Both the position numbers and the translations under genes were made by a program. From Clostridium sp. Marseille-P299 (GTDB lineage Bacteria > Bacillota > Clostridia > Lachnospirales > Lachnospiraceae): 64,000 nt of DNA. The notes beneath the pieces are model-generated. The model worked only from the letters and a program-made list of their open reading frames with translations. It did no database searches and was not told the origin of the DNA. Shown piece by piece: positions 18,452 to 26,826 of the stretch (position 1 is the stretch's first letter; each line of letters starts with the position of its first letter). The stretch is from NCBI RefSeq assembly GCF_900078195.1, contig NZ_FJVE01000005.1, forward strand, positions 391,001-455,000, written 5' to 3'.

Positions 18452-19776
18452 GGTAGTGTCAATAATTTTGTGTAAATAGTTTATGCGTACCTTTCGGTAA
18501 ACATATCCTGAAGTTTATCTGATGAACAAGCAAAGCCTCTAAGCTTTCTTGTAGACCATGATTCATTATAAGAAATCACTTTATAATAAACGAGTTTACT
18601 ACATGCGTCTTCTGTGGGTAGTGCATCCTTAGTTTTTACAAGACGACGTACTTCTTTATTAAAGCGCTCGATCCAATTCGTTGTATAGATGGATTTTCGC
18701 ATAGAAACAGGGTATTTATAGTATGTGAATAAGTCCTCGTCATTTAACCAGGATTCCACTACACGTTTATAAGATTTACTCCATTTAACAGCAAATTCGT
18801 CTAAAGCTGCTCTACACTGCTCTAGGTTTGGAGATTCGTATACAACTTTTAAATCAGCTGTAAAATCGTTGATATCTTTCTTACGAACACTACGAATTGC
18901 ATTACGAACTTTATGGACAATACATCGTTGAATATCCGCTTTTGGATATACTCTATGAACAGCATCGTCAAGTCCAGAGAGACCGTCCATGACGAAGAGG
19001 AGAACTTCATCTACGCCTCGTTCTTTTATCTGGCGAAGATTATCCTCCCAAACATAAGCGCTTTCATTTACACCGATAAAGAAGTCTAATACTTCACGGT
19101 ATCCATCTTCATCGACACCTAAAATGAAGTAAACGGCGTCACTTGATACTGTATCTCTTCTTAATTTAAGATGTAAAGCATCAATATAAATGACACTGTA
19201 CCTCTTCTTTAGAGGACGCTTATGCCACTGTTCAATTTCTTCAAGAGCAACATCAGTGATATTACTTACTGTAGCCGCACTATAAGAATTTCCATAAAGT
19301 TTTTCAATGATGTTAGCAATTTCACGTGTAGATACTCCACTTGCATACATGCGGATGATCATGGTTTCTAGCCAATCATCTCTTCTTGCATATGGTGGAA
19401 TGAGTTGTTGTTCAAACTCATTATTACGGTCACGAGGAATTTTAAGATTCTCAATCAGACCGTATTTGGTTTCATAATTACGGGTATAGTATCCGTTGCG
19501 TGAATTGCCAGTACCATGTCCTTCGTAGCTATATTTACTGTACTGGAGAATGTTAGTGAGTTCTTCCTTCATCAAGGTTTCCATGGTTTGTTTTAATAGA
19601 CCAAGAATATACTCTTCAAAAAAAGAGTTTAAGTCTAGATTTTCTTTTTGATTTTTGTTATTATTAGTCATAGGGAAGTCCTTCTTTCTTGGTTATGTTT
19701 TTCTTCGTCGTTAAACATTTTACCATGTCAGATGGAACTTCTCTATTTTTATTTACACAAAATATTTTACACTATC
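18452..19776 (-). mobile_element. Intact IS256-family insertion sequence, about 1.33 kb
   Basis: The ends are 27-base imperfect inverted repeats: left starts GGTAGTGTCAATAATTTTG (18452), right on the reverse strand GATAGTGTAAAATATTTTG (19776 inward); both continue TGTAAATA. The element is flanked by the 8-base direct repeat ACTAAGTC at 18444-18451 and 19777-19784 (a ninth base, G, also matches), the target duplication size expected for IS256. It carries one full transposase gene. It sits between the desulfurase gene and the DUF3343 gene in the selenium cluster, in opposite orientation. Confidence 0.95.
18481..19671 (-). CDS. IS256-family transposase (mutator type)
   Basis: 396 residues, full length. 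A catalytic DDE set is visible: Asp164 in VIYIDALHLK, Asp229 in LLFVMDGLSGL and Glu335 in YTTNWIERFNKE, with the family's C-x-x-H (Cys250-His253, QRCIVHKVRN) between. The N-terminal region (ISRNGYYTR-like GNSRNGYYTRNYETKYG, IPRDRN) is also typical. No stop or frameshift, so the element is probably still active. Expressed against the direction of the selenium genes. Confidence 0.95.
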   Translation of the reverse strand: MTNNNKNQKENLDLNSFFEEYILGLLKQTMETLMKEELTNILQYSKYSYEGHGTGNSRNGYYTRNYETKYGLIENLKIPRDRNNEFEQQLIPPYARRDDWLETMIIRMYASGVSTREIANIIEKLYGNSYSAATVSNITDVALEEIEQWHKRPLKKRYSVIYIDALHLKLRRDTVSSDAVYFILGVDEDGYREVLDFFIGVNESAYVWEDNLRQIKERGVDEVLLFVMDGLSGLDDAVHRVYPKADIQRCIVHKVRNAIRSVRKKDINDFTADLKVVYESPNLEQCRAALDEFAVKWSKSYKRVVESWLNDEDLFTYYKYPVSMRKSIYTTNWIERFNKEVRRLVKTKDALPTEDACSKLVYYKVISYNESWSTRKLRGFACSSDKLQDMFTERYA

Positions 19777-19972
19777 ACTAAGTCGCAATAATTAATTTTA
19801 AGTTTAATTTAGTTTATGTTCATGTTTGATTCTAATTCTAAATTAAATTTTAAAATATAATATTTTTAAATAGTATTTATCTTTATATTATATTAATATA
19901 GTTAGTACAATTAGTTCATTCATTAATAAGAATTAAGCTAAAATATTAACTTATAGCAATAAGGAGTTTTTT

Positions 19973-20209
19973 ATGAGAACAAAAGAATTAAAATTAATAA
20001 TCACATTTAAGTCTACAACTGCTGCTATGGGTTTTGAAACATATTGCAAACAAAATCAAATCCCTGGTAGACTTATTCCAATCCCTAGAGAAATCTCTGC
20101 TGGATGTGGGCTCTCATGGTGTACAGAACCTGCCAACCGCCCTATTATAGATAAAATTATCCAGACTCAGCAAATTAATATCGATGGTATGTATGAATTA
20201 CTCATATAA
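19973..20209 (+). CDS. DUF3343 family protein, proposed selenium-linked thiol carrier
   Basis: 78 residues with AAGGAG seven bases before the ATG. Small alpha/beta protein: TFKSTTAAMGFETYCKQNQI, then PIPREISAGCGLSWCTEP with Cys45 and Cys50 (Cys25 earlier). DUF3343 genes recur beside selD, yedF and csd-like genes, and a role as a putative selenium (Se/S) transfer protein has been suggested from that context; biochemical function is unproven. Immediately ahead of yqeC (17 bases). The IS element separates it from its upstream partners. Confidence 0.85.
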   Translation: MRTKELKLIITFKSTTAAMGFETYCKQNQIPGRLIPIPREISAGCGLSWCTEPANRPIIDKIIQTQQINIDGMYELLI

Positions 20210-20226
20210 ACCAGAAAGAGGCTTTT

Positions 20227-20955
20227 ATGCATATATATCAATTTTATAAAAATTCCTATCAAGAAAGATCTACCTTTATCGACGCTCTATCCCTTAGTTT
20301 CACAAGTAATGAAACCATATCTTTTGTCGGGGGTGGCGGTAAAAGTAGTATTATTAAGAAATTATCACAAGAACTTAAAGCATTAAAAAAGAGAACTATC
20401 ATCACTACAACTACCCATATCTATGCTCCTGAGCATAACGTAGTTCTTATTGAAGATTTAGATAAAATAAAAAAAGAATTAGATGAAAATTATGTTGTAA
20501 CTGTAGGTCTTCCTTGCGACAATCAAAAGTTAAAAAGCGTAAGCGAATCTTTTTTAAACCAGCTACCAAGTATATGTGACGTTCTACTTATAGAAGCCGA
20601 TGGTTCAAAACACTTACCAATTAAGGCTCCTGCAATCCATGAACCTGCGATTCCTACTTTTACAACATTAGTTGTTGGCGTTGCTGGGCTTGACTGCTTA
20701 GCTAAGCCAATGAATGAAATATCCCACCGACCAGAAATTCTTGCACGTATACTAGAAAAGAAGCAAGAAGACATCCTACTCCCTAGTGATGTTGCAAAAG
20801 TTCTCGAAAGCGAACACGGGCAAAGAAAAAACGTGACCTGCCGCTATGAAATGGTATTAAATAAAGCAGATAACCAAGCATTATTTGAGTTGGCGCTGGA
20901 AACTGCCTCCTATCTTACGTCTCAAAAATGTATTATCTCCTCTTTCTATTTATAA
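20227..20955 (+). CDS. yqeC: YqeC-family putative selenium-dependent hydroxylase accessory protein
   Basis: 242 residues. P-loop-like ISFVGGGGKSSIIKKL (Gly-rich loop 35-41), then TIITTTTHIYAPE, LLIEADGSKHLPIKAPAIHEP (acidic DG near a possible Mg site), VVGVAGLDCLAKP and LNKAD (NKxD-like base-recognition motif). This is the YqeC family that co-occurs with YqeB and orphan SelD. A GTPase- or nucleotide-binding role in loading the molybdenum/selenium cofactor is inferred. Last gene of the cluster, ending before a bidirectional terminator. Confidence 0.88.
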   Translation: MHIYQFYKNSYQERSTFIDALSLSFTSNETISFVGGGGKSSIIKKLSQELKALKKRTIITTTTHIYAPEHNVVLIEDLDKIKKELDENYVVTVGLPCDNQKLKSVSESFLNQLPSICDVLLIEADGSKHLPIKAPAIHEPAIPTFTTLVVGVAGLDCLAKPMNEISHRPEILARILEKKQEDILLPSDVAKVLESEHGQRKNVTCRYEMVLNKADNQALFELALETASYLTSQKCIISSFYL

Positions 20956-21008
20956 AATTAATCTTTTTTACTTTTATTTAGTTAAGCTCTGATAAATTTA
21001 AATTAAAT

Positions 21009-21060
21009 AAAGGACTATAACAAATTGCATTAAGCTAATGTTAATATGTTTTAGTCCTTT
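21009..21060. terminator. Bidirectional terminator between yqeC and the Pol IV gene
   Basis: AAAGGACTATAACA (21009-21022) pairs with TGTTTTAGTCCTTT (21047-21060), one mismatch, loop about 24 bases, with T-rich flanks on both strands. It lies between convergent genes. Confidence 0.75.
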
Positions 21061-21091
21061 TAATCTAATATAACTTGGCGTCAAATTACAC

Positions 21092-22348
21092 TTATATAGG
21101 CTTAGTTATTCCACCTCGTTTATCCTTCGATATCCCACCAGCCATATGATACCCAGGTGAATTAATAAAACTTGCTCTCATAATCGAATCTTCACCAAAT
21201 CTAGTGCGGATTTCATCAATTGCACTATCAAGTTTTTCTAATTTTTCATAGCGTGTCTTATCAAATATATTATACTGCCTATAGGCTTCCCCTGTAATTT
21301 TCCCTACATGAACACCCAATTGTCTAAGAGGTGTAACACCATCCCAAAGTTCATCAAACAATTTGCATGCAAAATGATAAATCTCTAGTGTTGTGTTGGT
21401 TGGAGAATATAAATTACCTTGATGTGACTTATAAAAAAATGTATAGTCTTTCATAGAAACTGAGATACAACTTCCCTTTACTCCATCCTTCCTTAAACGC
21501 ATTCCAACTGTCTCGCATAAAGATAAGATAACCATCTTGGCATGTTCCCTTGAAACAACATCGCAAGGAGTTGTTACAGAATTTCCGTATCCTTTATTGG
21601 CAATTGGTTGTGATAAAAATGGTGAACTATCAACTCCATGAGAATATTGATACAAGACTTCTCCATGTTTCCCAAGATGATCTCGCAAAATTGAAACATC
21701 GGTTTTTGCAAGCTCACCAATCGTTCGTATTCCTAAGGAATATAGCTTTCTCTCAGTTGCCCTTCCGATATAAAATAAATCAGCCACTGGTAAAGGCCAC
21801 ATCTTTTTCTCAATCTCGTCTGGGTACATTGTATGCACCAAGTCTGGCTTTTTTAAATCTCCCGCCATCTTAGCTAATAACTTATTGGAGGAAACACCAA
21901 TATTCACCGTGAAATTTAACTCTTGCTTGATGCGCTCTCTTAAATTATTGGCAAGAATAATTGGAGATCCATATAATAGATTCGTGCCAGACATATCAAT
22001 AAAAGCCTCATCAATGGAGTATTGTTCAACTTTAGGTGAGATTTCAGATAAAATTGAAATAAAAGCCTTAGAAGCACCTACATACATTTCATAATTTGGT
22101 GGAACTACAACTAAATCAGGACACTTTCTCAATGCACTAACCAAAGCCTCACCAGTATGAATATTGTATTTCTTGGCTGAAATGGATTTCGCAAGAACAA
22201 TACCATGCCTTTGTTCCTTATCTCCTCCCACAACTGCAGGTATCTCTCTTAAGTCTACCTTCTCACCAAGTATATGCAAACGGTAGGCCGCTTCCCAACT
22301 TAAAAAAGCAGAATTAACATCAATATGAAATATTAAGGACTCACTCAT
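21092..22348 (-). CDS. dinB: Y-family DNA polymerase (Pol IV / DinB)
   Basis: 418 residues. Error-prone translesion polymerase: Asp10 in FHIDVNSAFLSWEA, Asp113-Glu114 in YSIDEAFIDMSG as the metal triad; Phe15 is the likely steric gate. Thumb/HhH region FYIGRATERKLYSLGIRTIGELA (about 190-215), then the little-finger domain. It lacks an obvious C-terminal clamp-binding tail; the end KDRGGITKPI is short. Likely co-transcribed with the 88-residue gene 3 bases upstream, under a promoter with two LexA-type boxes at 22641-22677. Confidence 0.92.
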   Translation of the reverse strand: MSESLIFHIDVNSAFLSWEAAYRLHILGEKVDLREIPAVVGGDKEQRHGIVLAKSISAKKYNIHTGEALVSALRKCPDLVVVPPNYEMYVGASKAFISILSEISPKVEQYSIDEAFIDMSGTNLLYGSPIILANNLRERIKQELNFTVNIGVSSNKLLAKMAGDLKKPDLVHTMYPDEIEKKMWPLPVADLFYIGRATERKLYSLGIRTIGELAKTDVSILRDHLGKHGEVLYQYSHGVDSSPFLSQPIANKGYGNSVTTPCDVVSREHAKMVILSLCETVGMRLRKDGVKGSCISVSMKDYTFFYKSHQGNLYSPTNTTLEIYHFACKLFDELWDGVTPLRQLGVHVGKITGEAYRQYNIFDKTRYEKLEKLDSAIDEIRTRFGEDSIMRASFINSPGYHMAGGISKDKRGGITKPI

Positions 22349-22351
22349 AGC

Positions 22352-22618
22352 CTAACTTACCATACGATATAGTGTCCATTTAAGTGATTCAATATTATAA
22401 TGTAGTTCTATCAAATGTTCCTCCTCATATAAAAAAACACGACATACGAATATTAAAATACGGACTCCTGAAGGCTTTGCCTCTTTTCTATATAGTATTT
22501 CATTAATATCTACAGTTACTCTTTCATGCAGCTCATTTTCTAACCGGAATCGCATTGGTTTTACTTCTCCTAACGTATTACAAACAAATATCATATCCAC
22601 TGGTACATTCGTCTGCAT
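22352..22618 (-). CDS. Small uncharacterised SOS-operon protein ahead of Pol IV
   Basis: 88 residues, ATG at 22618 with AGAGGTG site. No motif I recognise. It starts QTNVPVDMIFVCNTLGEVKP, then a charged stretch with FRLENELHERVTVDI and beta-strand-rich RILIFVCRVFLYEEEHLIEL. It lacks signal or membrane segments. Its gene ends 3 bases before dinB and begins just behind the SOS promoter, so it is the first product of that operon. It could be a polymerase accessory protein or a regulator, comparable in position to the YolD/UmuD-like partners of other Firmicutes, but I see no homology. Confidence 0.75.
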   Translation of the reverse strand: MQTNVPVDMIFVCNTLGEVKPMRFRLENELHERVTVDINEILYRKEAKPSGVRILIFVCRVFLYEEEHLIELHYNIESLKWTLYRMVS

Positions 22619-22640
22619 GCTATTACACCTCTTTTCAATC

Positions 22641-22685
22641 GAACATATGTACGTCTATTATATCAGAACATATGTTCTTTGTAAA
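22641..22685 (-). promoter_or_regulatory. SOS promoter with two LexA boxes
   Basis: On the minus strand: TTTACA (22685-22680), a 17-base spacer, TATAAT (22662-22657). A perfect SOS palindrome GAACATATGTTC (22666-22677) fills the spacer, and a second copy with one changed base, GAACATATGTAC (22641-22652), covers the start region. The form matches the Gram-positive LexA/DinR consensus GAAC-N4-GTTC. LexA itself is not encoded in the window. Confidence 0.88.
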
Positions 22686-23049
22686 TATAAGATTATTATT
22701 AATTAAGCTAATTTACTGGTTTGTATTACATTTTTTTCTATTAAATTTATTATCCAATTTTACTTTAATTAAGTTTAACATTTATTAATCTTTTTATTAA
22801 ATCAAGATAAAATTTAAGTTTATCAAGAATAAAAAATCACAAATTTCTTACTTATAGTTATAGAATTTACCAGTAATATTTTAAGTTTTATAAAGATAAA
22901 ATATCGAACTTTGACCAAAAAAATAAGTTAAAGGAGAGATAAAAAAAGTAGCATTAAGAAAAGTAGAATAATTTTCAGCCAAATTGTGCTATAATTTCAG
23001 TAGTGATATGTGCAAAAAAATGAGCCCAAAAAGGTAGAAGGAGATATAT
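22686..23049. other. AT-rich divergent intergenic region
   Basis: Between the SOS promoter and the SRAP gene. A TATAAT at 22990-22995 is a possible -10 for the SRAP gene, with no convincing -35. I see no LexA box on the SRAP side. No gene or RNA structure found. Confidence 0.4.
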
Positions 23050-23673
23050 ATGTGCGGTAGATTTTATATTGAGGAAGAAGATAATGAGGAGATTCTTCGT
23101 ATCGTTAGACGTTTGGATGAACGTTTTCAAAACGAAAAAAACTTAAAAACTGGCGAGATCTATCCTACAAATACTGTAGCTATTCTCACCAACGAAAAAG
23201 ACTCTTTAGTTCCAAAAGCAATGACTTGGGGATTTCCTGGTTTTAAAGGTAAAGAAGTCATTATTAATGCAAGAAGCGAATCTGCAAGTGAAAAACGACT
23301 ATTTTCAGAACCTTTACTAACGAAGCGAGTTGCAATACCCTCCAGTGGATTTTTTGAATGGAATCGCAATGGAGATAAGCAAAAGTACTATTTTAAAAAT
23401 CCAGAGGAAAGGATTCTTTACATGGGGGGCCTTTATCAAGTGTTTAATGAAGGTGAACGATTTGTTATCTTAACTACTGCTGCAAATGACTCTATGAAAG
23501 AAATTCACCATCGTATGCCTATTATATTAAGCCAAACAGAGGTAGAAGCTTTTATTTTAAACTATAATGATGCACTTAATATAATAAATCACACGCCAAG
23601 ACTTCTTTGGAAAGAGAAAGTATCCTCAAAACAAAAAGAATCTTATGAACAACTTAGCTTTGATTTTAAATAA
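23050..23673 (+). CDS. SOS-response-associated SRAP protein (YedK/HMCES family)
   Basis: 207 residues. Catalytic Cys2 (MCGRFYIEEE) becomes the new N-terminus and cross-links to abasic sites in single-stranded DNA. Other conserved residues seen: Asn73/Arg75/Glu77 (INARSES), Glu103 (SGFFEWNR) and the His in IHHRMPIIL (152/153). Full length. Ribosome site AGAAGGAGA. Divergent from the Pol IV operon, forming a small DNA-damage neighbourhood, although I saw no LexA box for it. Confidence 0.92.
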   Translation: MCGRFYIEEEDNEEILRIVRRLDERFQNEKNLKTGEIYPTNTVAILTNEKDSLVPKAMTWGFPGFKGKEVIINARSESASEKRLFSEPLLTKRVAIPSSGFFEWNRNGDKQKYYFKNPEERILYMGGLYQVFNEGERFVILTTAANDSMKEIHHRMPIILSQTEVEAFILNYNDALNIINHTPRLLWKEKVSSKQKESYEQLSFDFK

Positions 23674-23807
23674 CTATTTTGTAAAAGTTAAGTGATTATT
23701 CAAGCTATCTTTTGTCATTACTTTTTTGTTTTAATTTTTATTATTACTTCTATTTATTTTTACCATAAATCGGTTTTTATTAACATTTTATTTGTGAGAT
23801 ATAAACA

Positions 23808-23892
23808 TTGACAATTTTTTAACACTGTTATACAATGGCCTTGTTCAAATATGATTGATATTGCGTAATCAAGTTTGTTAATTTTTTAACAT
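23808..23892 (+). promoter_or_regulatory. adhE promoter with two Rex-like operators
   Basis: Promoter: TTGACA (23808-23813), 17-base spacer, TACAAT (23831-23836). The Rex consensus is TTGTTAA-N4-TTAACAA. A diverged copy, TTGACAATTTTTTAACAC (23808-23825), covers the -35 and spacer; a near-perfect copy, TTGTTAATTTTTTAACAT (23875-23892), lies about 35 bases after the start. NADH/NAD-sensing Rex repressing fermentative adhE is well established in clostridia. The rest of the 347-base gap upstream is AT-rich. Confidence 0.8.
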
Positions 23893-24020
23893 CTTTATTA
23901 ATAATTGATTTACTTACAAGTAACTGAAATTGTTGCTTTTTCTATTGCAACCGCACAATCAGACAAATTTCTATTGTAACCGATATGTAATGGAGACCAA
24001 ATTTATAGGAGGATAATATA

Positions 24021-26639
24021 ATGGCTAGGAAAGAAATGGTAAATGAAACAACTCTTGTAGATAGCATTGATACTTTAATCACAAAGTTGGCAGAATTAAG
24101 AGAGGCACAAAGAGAGTTTGCTACTTATACGCAAGAGCAAGTTGATAAAATATTTTTTGCAGCTGCAATGGCAGCAAACAAACAAAGAATTCCGTTAGCA
24201 AAAATGGCTGTTGAAGAAACAGGTATGGGTATTGTAGAAGATAAAGTTATCAAAAACCACTATGCGGCAGAATACATCTATAACGCATATAAGGATACAA
24301 AAACTTGTGGCGTTATTGAAGAGGATTCTAGTTTTGGTATTAAGAAAATAGCAGAACCAATTGGTGTTATTGCTGCTGTAATTCCAACAACAAATCCAAC
24401 TTCTACTGCTATTTTTAAGACATTAATCAGCTTAAAAACAAGAAATGCAATCATCATCAGTCCTCATCCACGTGCAAAGAATTCCACAATCGCTGCTGCA
24501 AAGGTTGTTTTAGATGCTGCTGTAGCTGCAGGCGCACCAAAAGGAATTATTGCTTGGATTGATGTTCCATCTCTTGAATTAACCAATGAAGTTATGAAGA
24601 GCGCTGATATTATTCTAGCGACCGGCGGTCCTGGTATGGTAAAAGCAGCTTATTCCTCCGGTAAACCAGCACTTGGCGTTGGTGCAGGTAATACACCAGT
24701 TATTATGGATGAATCTTGTGATGTTCGCTTAGCCGTTAACTCTATTATTCATTCTAAAACATTTGATAATGGTATGATTTGTGCTTCTGAGCAAGCAGTT
24801 ATTGTTAGTGATAAAATTTATGAGGTAACAAAGAAAGAATTTAAAGATCGCGGTTGCCACATTTGTAATAAAGAAGAAACCGATAAGTTACGTAAAACAA
24901 TCCTTATCAACGGTGCACTTAATGCAAAAATTGTAGGCCAAAGCGCGCACACAATTGCAAACTTAGCTGGATTTACAGTTCCTGAAACTACTAAGATATT
25001 AATCGGTGAAGCTGAATCTGTTGAATTAGAAGAAGAACTTGCTCATGAAAAATTATCTCCAGTTCTTGCAATGTATAAATCAAAATCCTTTGATGATGCA
25101 GTTACAAAAGCTGAGAAATTAGTAGCAGATGGTGGTTATGGTCATACATCTTCAATCTATATCAATGTTGGTACAGGCAAAGAAAAGATTGATAAATTCT
25201 CTAATGCAATGAAAACATGTAGAATCCTTGTAAACACTCCTTCTTCTCATGGTGGAATCGGCGATTTATATAACTTTAAATTAGCTCCTTCCTTAACACT
25301 TGGTTGTGGCTCATGGGGTGGTAACTCTGTTTCCGAAAATGTTGGTGTAAAACACTTAATCAACATTAAGACAGTTGCTGAGAGGAGAGAAAATATGCTT
25401 TGGTTTAGAGCACCAGAAAAGGTTTACTTTAAGAAGGGCTGCCTTCCAGTCGCTCTTGATGAATTAAAGAACGTAATGGGTAAGAAAAAAGTATTTATTG
25501 TAACAGATGAATTCTTATATAAAAACGGTTACACAAAATGTGTTACAGATAAATTAGATGAGATGGGAATCACTCATACTACATTTTATAATGTTGCTCC
25601 AGACCCATCTCTAGCATGTGCTACTGAAGGCGCAGAAGCTATGAGATTATTCCAGCCAGATTGCATTATTGCTCTTGGTGGTGGTTCTGCTATGGATGCA
25701 GGTAAAATTATGTGGGTAATGTATGAACATCCAGAAGTAGATTTCCTAGACTTAGCAATGCGTTTTATGGATATTAGAAAGCGTGTATATAGCTTCCCTA
25801 AAATGGGTGAAAAAGCTTACTTTATAGCCATCCCAACCTCCTCTGGTACTGGTTCTGAAGTAACACCTTTCGCAGTTATCACAGATGAGAGAACAGGCGT
25901 TAAATATCCTCTTGCAGACTATGAATTACTTCCTAAGATGGCAATTGTAGATGCTGATTTAATGTTAAATCAACCTAAGGGCTTAACCTCTGCTTCTGGT
26001 ATCGATGCTCTTACACATGCTCTTGAGGCTTATGCTTCTATTATGGCAACAGATTATACGGATGGCCTTGCCTTAAAAGCGATGAAGAATATCTTTGCAT
26101 ATCTTCCAAGAGCTTATGAATTAGGTGCTGAAGACCCTATTGCAAGAGAGAAGATGGCCGATGCTTCTACACTTGCTGGTATGGCATTTGCTAACGCATT
26201 CTTAGGTATCTGCCACTCAATGGCTCATAAATTAGGTGCGTTCCACCACTTACCACATGGTGTTGCTAATGCCCTTTTAATTAATGAAGTAATGAAATTT
26301 AATGCAACTAACGTTCCTACAAAGATGGGTACTTTCTCTCAATATCAGTATCCACATGCACTTGAAAGATACGCTGAGTGTGCTAGTTTCTTAGGCATTC
26401 AAGGTAAGAATGATGAAGAAAAATTCAATAACTTACTAATTGCTATTGATGAATTGAAAGAACGTGTAGGAATTAAAAAGACAATTAAGGATTATGGTGT
26501 TGATGAAAAACAATTCTTAGAAACACTTGATGAAATGGTTGAACAGGCATTTGATGATCAATGTACTGGTGCTAACCCAAGATATCCTTTAATGAAAGAA
26601 ATTAAAGAAATATATTTAAAAGTATACTACGGTAAATAA
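24021..26639 (+). CDS. adhE: Bifunctional acetaldehyde-CoA/alcohol dehydrogenase
   Basis: 872 residues, a full-length fusion. The N-terminal half (about 1-445) is the CoA-acylating aldehyde dehydrogenase with catalytic Cys254 in NGMICASEQAV. The C-terminal half (about 455-872) is the Fe-dependent alcohol dehydrogenase: NAD loop IALGGGSAMDAGK, and metal His residues in DALTHALEAY and HKLGAFHHLPHG. Converts acetyl-CoA to ethanol with 2 NADH; such enzymes form cytosolic spirosome filaments. Start: GGAGG 9-10 bases upstream. Stands alone between its Rex-like promoter and a terminator. Probably the main ethanol enzyme. Confidence 0.97.
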   Translation: MARKEMVNETTLVDSIDTLITKLAELREAQREFATYTQEQVDKIFFAAAMAANKQRIPLAKMAVEETGMGIVEDKVIKNHYAAEYIYNAYKDTKTCGVIEEDSSFGIKKIAEPIGVIAAVIPTTNPTSTAIFKTLISLKTRNAIIISPHPRAKNSTIAAAKVVLDAAVAAGAPKGIIAWIDVPSLELTNEVMKSADIILATGGPGMVKAAYSSGKPALGVGAGNTPVIMDESCDVRLAVNSIIHSKTFDNGMICASEQAVIVSDKIYEVTKKEFKDRGCHICNKEETDKLRKTILINGALNAKIVGQSAHTIANLAGFTVPETTKILIGEAESVELEEELAHEKLSPVLAMYKSKSFDDAVTKAEKLVADGGYGHTSSIYINVGTGKEKIDKFSNAMKTCRILVNTPSSHGGIGDLYNFKLAPSLTLGCGSWGGNSVSENVGVKHLINIKTVAERRENMLWFRAPEKVYFKKGCLPVALDELKNVMGKKKVFIVTDEFLYKNGYTKCVTDKLDEMGITHTTFYNVAPDPSLACATEGAEAMRLFQPDCIIALGGGSAMDAGKIMWVMYEHPEVDFLDLAMRFMDIRKRVYSFPKMGEKAYFIAIPTSSGTGSEVTPFAVITDERTGVKYPLADYELLPKMAIVDADLMLNQPKGLTSASGIDALTHALEAYASIMATDYTDGLALKAMKNIFAYLPRAYELGAEDPIAREKMADASTLAGMAFANAFLGICHSMAHKLGAFHHLPHGVANALLINEVMKFNATNVPTKMGTFSQYQYPHALERYAECASFLGIQGKNDEEKFNNLLIAIDELKERVGIKKTIKDYGVDEKQFLETLDEMVEQAFDDQCTGANPRYPLMKEIKEIYLKVYYGK

Positions 26640-26666
26640 TTTTCCCTAATACCTTCTCGTAAATAT

Positions 26667-26720
26667 AAAAAGGAACCTGTTTTATAGTTTCATTATGAAA
26701 TCTGTAAAACAGGTTCTTTT
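26667..26720 (+). terminator. adhE terminator
   Basis: GAACCTGTTTTA (26673-26684) pairs with TAAAACAGGTTC (26705-26716), flanked by AAAA on the left and CTTTT on the right. About 35 bases after the adhE stop. Confidence 0.85.
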
Positions 26721-26826
26721 CTGGTTTTATGATAAATATTTGGGATACAATCAATAATATTTGCATCCCGAATATGTATTATAGTGCCTTTTTTATTTCT
26801 ATTAAAACTTTTATACGAATACCTCT

